The notes beneath the pieces are model-generated. The model was not told the origin of the DNA. It did no database searches and saw nothing but the letters and a program-made list of their open reading frames with translations. The translations under genes were made by a program, and so were the position numbers. From Candidatus Aenigmatarchaeota archaeon (GTDB lineage: Archaea; Aenigmatarchaeota; Aenigmatarchaeia; GW2011-AR5; WALA01), in NCBI GenBank assembly GCA_015523085.1, contig WALA01000016.1:1-6898 (forward strand): a DNA stretch of 6,898 bases. Direction: 5' to 3'. Of this stretch, positions 3,889 through 6,898 are shown piece by piece; the stretch's first letter is position 1; each line of letters begins with the position of its first letter.

Positions 3889-5241
3889 ATGCTCACAGAC
3901 GAGAAAACGATTGAAATCTTGATAAATTATGCGCTCATCGACTTATTTCTTGTAACTCGTCACGTTCTGTCGGGCGAACTCTCACAAATGGATTTACTCC
4001 ATATAAAACGTGTAGTAAGATGGTCGAATTTTTTTCTTTCGTCCCGACAAATGATAAAAAAAGTATATAAACGTGAAACACAAATAAATGTTATGGAAGA
4101 TGACGGCAGCGTGAACCAAAATGAAGTGGATGAACATTCACGTGAAGTTAACGTGAATTCACGTGAACATCATATTGATTATAAAAAGTGGTTTGACAAG
4201 TTCGGATGGTCGAGGAATCCATTCGTTCTTTCTGTCGACCCAAAACTCCTCGTTGGGTACGAAGAGCAGACGTCGAAACTTCTCGAGTACATAGACGAGG
4301 GGCGACGTGTTATTCTTCTCAAGGGCCCGACCGGTTCCGGAAAGACGACGCTGATGAAATGGATCGAGGAGCACGTCCGGAAAAAATACAAGGTCATATT
4401 CCTTGCGAAGCCGCCAATGACGCCGGACGAGTTCGTTGAGATTTTTCAGAGCGCGTTTCCGACGCCGTGGTTTTTGAGGCCATTTATCCCTAACATAAAA
4501 AATATTTACCAGATACCGGATTTCGTGAACAAGAAACTCGACGGAAAGCGGCTCGTTCTTCTCATAGACGAAATTCACGAGGCCCCGACAAGCGTTCTCG
4601 AATGGATACGCGTCTTCTCAGACCAGATAGGAGACGCCGTCATAATACTCTCTGGACTTCCATCGTTCGAGATGATGCTTAAGGAGAAGCTCGAGACGCT
4701 CGAGAAAAGGATAACCGCGCGCATAGACGTCCTATCCCTAACAAAAGAAAACACGAAGGAGCTCATTGAGAAGAGAATAAGGAGCGTTGGTGGTCGCGAC
4801 ATATCCCCGTTCACGGACGAGGTCATTGAAAAAATTTTCGAGCGCACGAACGGATTCCCACGCGACGTTCTCAAGACATGCGAGTACCTTGTTGAAAAGG
4901 CGATAGCAACGGGAACGTTCACGCTATCCGCGGACATGATAAAAGAGGTGACGAGCGAAAAGAAGAAGGAGAAGTACAACATAAGCTACGAAGTTCTCTA
5001 CAATTTGAGTCCGCGCCAGCAGGAAATAATTGAAATACTCGCGAAGGGCGATATGACGCCGGGGCAGATTGCAAATTCACTCGACCTCACGGAGTACAAG
5101 TCAAGGCAGCACGCCGTTCGCTCCATAAACAACATATTGCAGCGCTTGACGCAGGAAGGGTACATAGAAAGGCGCCGCGTCGGAAAAGCGTTTGTTTACA
5201 CGCTCATGCCGAAGATAAGGAACATGCTTGTGAATCGTTAA
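3889..5241 (+). CDS. AAA+ ATPase (ExeA/TniB-like core) with C-terminal winged helix; putative initiator or partition ATPase
   Basis: From ATG 3889 the product has 450 residues. Residues 1-68 are helical and AT-rich in codons; 69-97 form a polar linker encoded by array E. The core begins FGWSRNPFVLSVDP (105-118), like the FG..PF..s.DP entry of ExeA-type ATPases. It has Walker A GPTGSGKTT (146-154), Walker B LVLLIDE (222-228), a sensor-1 region IILSGLPSF (252-260, where ExeA has LvGqP), a likely arginine finger in KRITARI (273-279), and a sensor-2 motif NGFPRD (321-326). A winged helix follows at about 374-440. All catalytic motifs look intact. The layout (AAA+ plus winged helix) parallels Orc1/Cdc6, but the motifs are closer to ExeA/TniB. 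The start is uncertain: no promoter or Shine-Dalgarno site supports 3889, whereas ATG 4093 has a TATATAAA 25 bases upstream, giving a 382-residue form. A role in origin or array binding is inferred from position. Confidence 0.82.
   Translation: MLTDEKTIEILINYALIDLFLVTRHVLSGELSQMDLLHIKRVVRWSNFFLSSRQMIKKVYKRETQINVMEDDGSVNQNEVDEHSREVNVNSREHHIDYKKWFDKFGWSRNPFVLSVDPKLLVGYEEQTSKLLEYIDEGRRVILLKGPTGSGKTTLMKWIEEHVRKKYKVIFLAKPPMTPDEFVEIFQSAFPTPWFLRPFIPNIKNIYQIPDFVNKKLDGKRLVLLIDEIHEAPTSVLEWIRVFSDQIGDAVIILSGLPSFEMMLKEKLETLEKRITARIDVLSLTKENTKELIEKRIRSVGGRDISPFTDEVIEKIFERTNGFPRDVLKTCEYLVEKAIATGTFTLSADMIKEVTSEKKKEKYNISYEVLYNLSPRQQEIIEILAKGDMTPGQIANSLDLTEYKSRQHAVRSINNILQRLTQEGYIERRRVGKAFVYTLMPKIRNMLVNR
4064..4071 (+). 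promoter_or_regulatory. TATA box supporting an alternative ATPase start at 4093
   Basis: TATATAAA after an A-run is centred about 25 bases before ATG 4093, the classic spacing of a leaderless archaeal transcript. If used, the ATPase begins at MEDDGSVNQNEVD and array E lies immediately inside the transcribed region, where bound protein would block transcription. It may instead be a chance effect of Lys-Val-Tyr-Lys codons in an AT-rich stretch. Confidence 0.5.
4068..4167. repeat. array E: phased palindromes inside the ATPase reading frame
   Basis: Perfect TTCACGTGAA occurs at 4137 and 4158, with TTAACGTGAA between them at 4148 (steps 11 and 10). Degenerate half-sites ending in TGAA precede them, with registers starting near 4106, 4116 and 4125, and a lone ACGTGAA lies at 4071-4077 next to the TATA box. 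The frame translates the array as a polar linker (HSREVNVNSREHH), so DNA-level selection probably shapes this part of the protein. Confidence 0.75.
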
Positions 5242-5243
5242 TC

Positions 5244-5251
5244 TTTATAAA
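5244..5251 (+). promoter_or_regulatory. TATA box for the PRC-barrel gene
   Basis: TTTATAAA just after the ATPase stop codon predicts transcription start near 5270-5272 and a leader of about 16-18 bases carrying the Shine-Dalgarno site. The PRC-barrel gene can therefore be expressed separately from the ATPase. Confidence 0.6.
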
Positions 5252-5276
5252 CTTTAAAGTGAAAATAGAAATGTTA

Positions 5277-5283
5277 GAGGTGA
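5277..5283 (+). promoter_or_regulatory. Shine-Dalgarno site of the PRC-barrel gene
   Basis: GAGGTGA ends 4 bases before ATG 5288, a strong match to the archaeal 16S rRNA tail, and fixes the start. Confidence 0.75.
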
Positions 5284-5287
5284 AATT

Positions 5288-5545
5288 ATGATCAGAAGCA
5301 GCGGTAAGGATTTGATTGGAAAAATCGTCGTCTCCGAGGAGACGGGAAGAAAATTCGGCGTTGTCGGAGATTTCACGTTCATTGCAGAAAGCGGTGAGCT
5401 TCTCAACATCGTTCTCGTTGAACCAACAAAAAACACGCTCGATGCAAACTTCGAGAAGGACGACAAGGGACGCATACTCGTTCCATTCTCAGCCGTGAAG
5501 AGCGTCGGCGACTTTGTAATAATTTCCGAGAAGGAGCTCCAGTAA
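5288..5545 (+). CDS. PRC-barrel domain protein
   Basis: This 85-residue protein consists of one PRC-barrel, an all-beta module of about 80 residues. Visible elements are GKDLIGKIVVSEETGRKFGVVGD (6-28, the usual opening in which a bound or modified state is set), a strand SGELLNIVLVEP (35-46), and the closing LVPFSAVKSVGDFVII (64-79). There is no signal peptide, membrane helix or catalytic motif. In archaea, stand-alone PRC-barrel proteins act as small adaptors; some (the CdpB proteins) belong to the FtsZ/SepF cell-division machinery, while others are uncharacterised. It lies 46 bases after the ATPase with its own promoter and strong ribosome site, and is followed by a T-tract terminator. The domain call is firm; a division or segregation role here is inference from position. 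Confidence 0.88.
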   Translation: MIRSSGKDLIGKIVVSEETGRKFGVVGDFTFIAESGELLNIVLVEPTKNTLDANFEKDDKGRILVPFSAVKSVGDFVIISEKELQ

Positions 5546-5546
5546 A

Positions 5547-5559
5547 TTTTTCTTTTTTT
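5547..5559 (+). terminator. oligo-T terminator of the PRC-barrel gene
   Basis: Twelve T in 13 bases, interrupted by one C, begin just after the stop codon. This is the standard archaeal intrinsic termination signal and needs no hairpin. Confidence 0.7.
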
Positions 5560-5581
5560 CTCACATACGTTCTAAAATAAT

Positions 5582-5593
5582 AAAACAAAAAAA
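5582..5593 (-). terminator. oligo-T terminator of radA
   Basis: On the minus strand this reads TTTTTTTGTTTT (from A-runs on plus), about 30 bases after the radA stop. It faces the PRC-barrel terminator, so the convergent pair is insulated on both strands. Confidence 0.65.
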
Positions 5594-5623
5594 TGAATCA
5601 TTCAAAAAAGTCAAAGCGCGCGC

Positions 5624-6574
5624 TCAATCTCTTATTCCCTCTTCCGTCACTCGGAATATCGCTTCTCCTTCTGGGAGGCACGGTGAATCTATCAACCTTG
5701 CCACACGCTTTCCTCCTTTCGCACGCCTCAAGTACAATCTGTACGTTGCAGCGTGTCCGAGAACGTTTCCTCCTATCGGCTTCGTCGGGTCACCGAAAAG
5801 CATTCCGGGGTCGCTCATAACCTGGTTTGTTATGTACACCGCTATGTTGAACAGGTCCGCGATTTTTTGCAGCGTGTGGAGGTGCCTGTTGAGCTTCTGT
5901 TGCCTCGCGGCGAGCTCCCCACGCCCCGAATAGTCCGTTCTGAACAATGACGTCAGCGAGTCGACTATGAGAAGTTTCACGTTCTGCTCTTTTATCACGT
6001 CCTTTGACTGCTCTGCGAGAACGACCTGGTGGTCTGAGTTGTACGCGCGCGCGACGAGTATGTTTTTCAAAACTTCATCGGGATCGAGCTCAAGCGCTTT
6101 TGCCATTTGAACTATTCTCTCAGGGCGGAACGTTCCTTCCGTGTCTATGTATATCGCCTTTCCGGAAAGTCCTCCTTTCTCCTCGGGAAGCTGAACGTTC
6201 ACGGCAAGCTGGTGTGCGAGTTGTGTTTTGCTCGAACCAAACGCCCCGTGCGTTTCCGTTATTGCCTGCGTTTCTATGCCGCCGTTGAGAAGGTTGTCGA
6301 GCGCCTTGCTGCCCGTTGTTATTTTCCCAACCTGCTTTCTAATCTCGTAAACCTCGTCTGCTGTCTTGAATCCCATTTTAAGCTTTGAGCGTGCGGCAGT
6401 GATTATTTTCTCGGCTGTGGCTTCGCCTATCTCGGCAGCAGCGGAAAGCTCGCCCGCCGACGCTGCCGCTATTGCCATCAAATCAACGTATCCAGCAGCG
6501 CGCAGTTTTTCAGCCGCCTTTGGGCCAACGCCCGGCAGGCTTTCAATATCTTCTTCCTCATTCTTTTTCGCCAT
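5624..6574 (-). CDS. radA: DNA repair and recombination protein RadA
   Basis: RadA is the archaeal RecA/Rad51 recombinase: it forms ATP-dependent filaments on single-stranded DNA and drives strand exchange. From ATG 6574 it has 316 residues, the usual length. An N-terminal helix-hairpin-helix domain ([20 protein letters not shown], about 10-29) precedes the linker GFKTADEV, whose F-K-T-A fits the FxxA polymerisation motif. The ATPase core has GAFGSSKT (110-117), the catalytic Glu in [12 protein letters not shown], Walker B LLIVD (201-205), loop L1 ([15 protein letters not shown]) and loop L2 ([20 protein letters not shown]). Oddity: the Walker A Gly before Lys is Ser (codon AGC at 6232-6230). 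ATG 6574 is favoured by GGTGA five bases upstream; in-frame ATG 6580 and TTG 6586 are less likely. It overlaps the rpa stop by 17 bases, so the two are probably translationally coupled. Confidence 0.95.
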   Translation of the reverse strand: MAKKNEEEDIESLPGVGPKAAEKLRAAGYVDLMAIAAASAGELSAAAEIGEATAEKIITAARSKLKMGFKTADEVYEIRKQVGKITTGSKALDNLLNGGIETQAITETHGAFGSSKTQLAHQLAVNVQLPEEKGGLSGKAIYIDTEGTFRPERIVQMAKALELDPDEVLKNILVARAYNSDHQVVLAEQSKDVIKEQNVKLLIVDSLTSLFRTDYSGRGELAARQQKLNRHLHTLQKIADLFNIAVYITNQVMSDPGMLFGDPTKPIGGNVLGHAATYRLYLRRAKGGKRVARLIDSPCLPEGEAIFRVTEEGIRD

Positions 6575-6898
6575 TTTCATCACCAATCAACATTTTTATT
6601 TCCTCAATGACATTCGGTTCGCGAACGTCATCAACAATGAATTCTAGTCGGTTGAAAAGGTCGTTTCTCTTGACGCGCCCGGAGAATATGTAATCCTTTC
6701 CGAGCTCAATCGAGTCGTAAACGCTCTTTCCAAGCTTCATCTTTGCTTCGACTTCCTTTGCGCTCATTCCGAGCATTTTTTCAGCAGCGTCCCTGAAAAA
6801 TACGGCGCGTATGTTCTCCGTTCCATCATCGATTATGCCCGACACAACGAGCGACGGCACAGGTTCCACTTCACCGTGCTCTGGACACTTCAGCACAC
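6558..6898 (-). CDS. archaeal RPA-type single-stranded-DNA-binding protein, C-terminal part (5' end outside window)
   Basis: The frame is open to the window edge, so only the last 112 residues are seen. They begin [19 protein letters not shown], the second half of the zinc finger (CPEH, C-x2-H) found in archaeal RPA large subunits. [25 protein letters not shown] follows, a very conserved stretch of the C-terminal OB-fold in this family. The rest ([19 protein letters not shown], then RLEFIVDDV) completes an OB-fold. The protein would coat single-stranded DNA in replication and repair. It is directly upstream of and overlapping radA, whose filament loads on RPA-coated DNA, a sensible functional pairing. 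The first zinc-binding pair and the N-terminal OB-folds lie beyond the window. Confidence 0.88.
   Translation of the reverse strand, partial: VLKCPEHGEVEPVPSLVVSGIIDDGTENIRAVFFRDAAEKMLGMSAKEVEAKMKLGKSVYDSIELGKDYIFSGRVKRNDLFNRLEFIVDDVREPNVIEEIKMLIGDENGEKE

Noticed and set aside
4159..4982. Minus-strand open frames opposite the ATPase gene
   Set aside because: They are antisense shadows over the Walker A/B core, with no coherent domain pattern and no promoter.
3889..5241. Mobile-element origin of the ATPase (TniB-like transposition helper)
   Set aside because: No transposase, terminal inverted repeats or target duplications are seen nearby, and the downstream genes look chromosomal; it remains possible but is unsupported here.
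6004..6388. Plus-strand open frames opposite radA
   Set aside because: They overlap the strongly conserved RadA frame and translate to Arg/Leu-rich sequence with no recognisable features.

Overview
The window reads as chromosomal DNA of an archaeon. It carries a RadA recombinase and the end of an archaeal RPA-type single-stranded-DNA-binding protein. TATA boxes of TTTAAAT or TTTATAAA type lie about 25 bases from start codons or from short Shine-Dalgarno leaders, and oligo-T terminators are present. Several compact proteins and overlapping genes would suit a small-genome (DPANN-like) or euryarchaeal lineage, but the sequence alone does not fix the phylum.

Layout, left to right. (1) Positions 2-1168, plus: the C-terminal part of a DUF2207-type membrane protein with a Gly-rich tail. 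It converges, with only 3 bases between, on (2) a minus-strand group: thpR-like 2H RNA phosphoesterase (2754-2299), coupled by an ATGA overlap to a membrane-anchored OB-fold protein (2302-1967), then a sugar-phosphate nucleotidyltransferase with its own promoter (1921-1172). (3) A 73-base divergent promoter region (2755-2827) also drives a 102-residue winged-helix protein (2828-3136). (4) About 750 bases without a convincing gene (3137-3888) hold arrays of the 10-base palindrome TTCACGTGAA and its half-sites, set at 10-12 base steps, i.e. one helical turn. The arrays continue into (5) an AAA+ ATPase gene (to 5241) whose core resembles ExeA/TniB-type ATPases and carries a C-terminal winged helix. 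(6) A PRC-barrel protein (5288-5545) follows. (7) rpa and radA run on the opposite strand, overlapping each other and converging on the PRC-barrel gene across paired T-tract terminators.

The main discovery candidate is region 3137 to about 4180 plus its two flanking DNA-binding proteins. Helically phased palindromes, an AT-rich stretch, inverted repeats and an adjoining AAA+ ATPase with a winged helix look like a replication origin or partition (centromere-like) locus. It would be built on a non-canonical, ExeA-like ATPase rather than a standard Orc1/Cdc6. I saw no ORB-type origin box with a G-string. The nearby rpa-radA pair and PRC-barrel protein fit a replication/segregation neighbourhood, but the functional assignment is inference.
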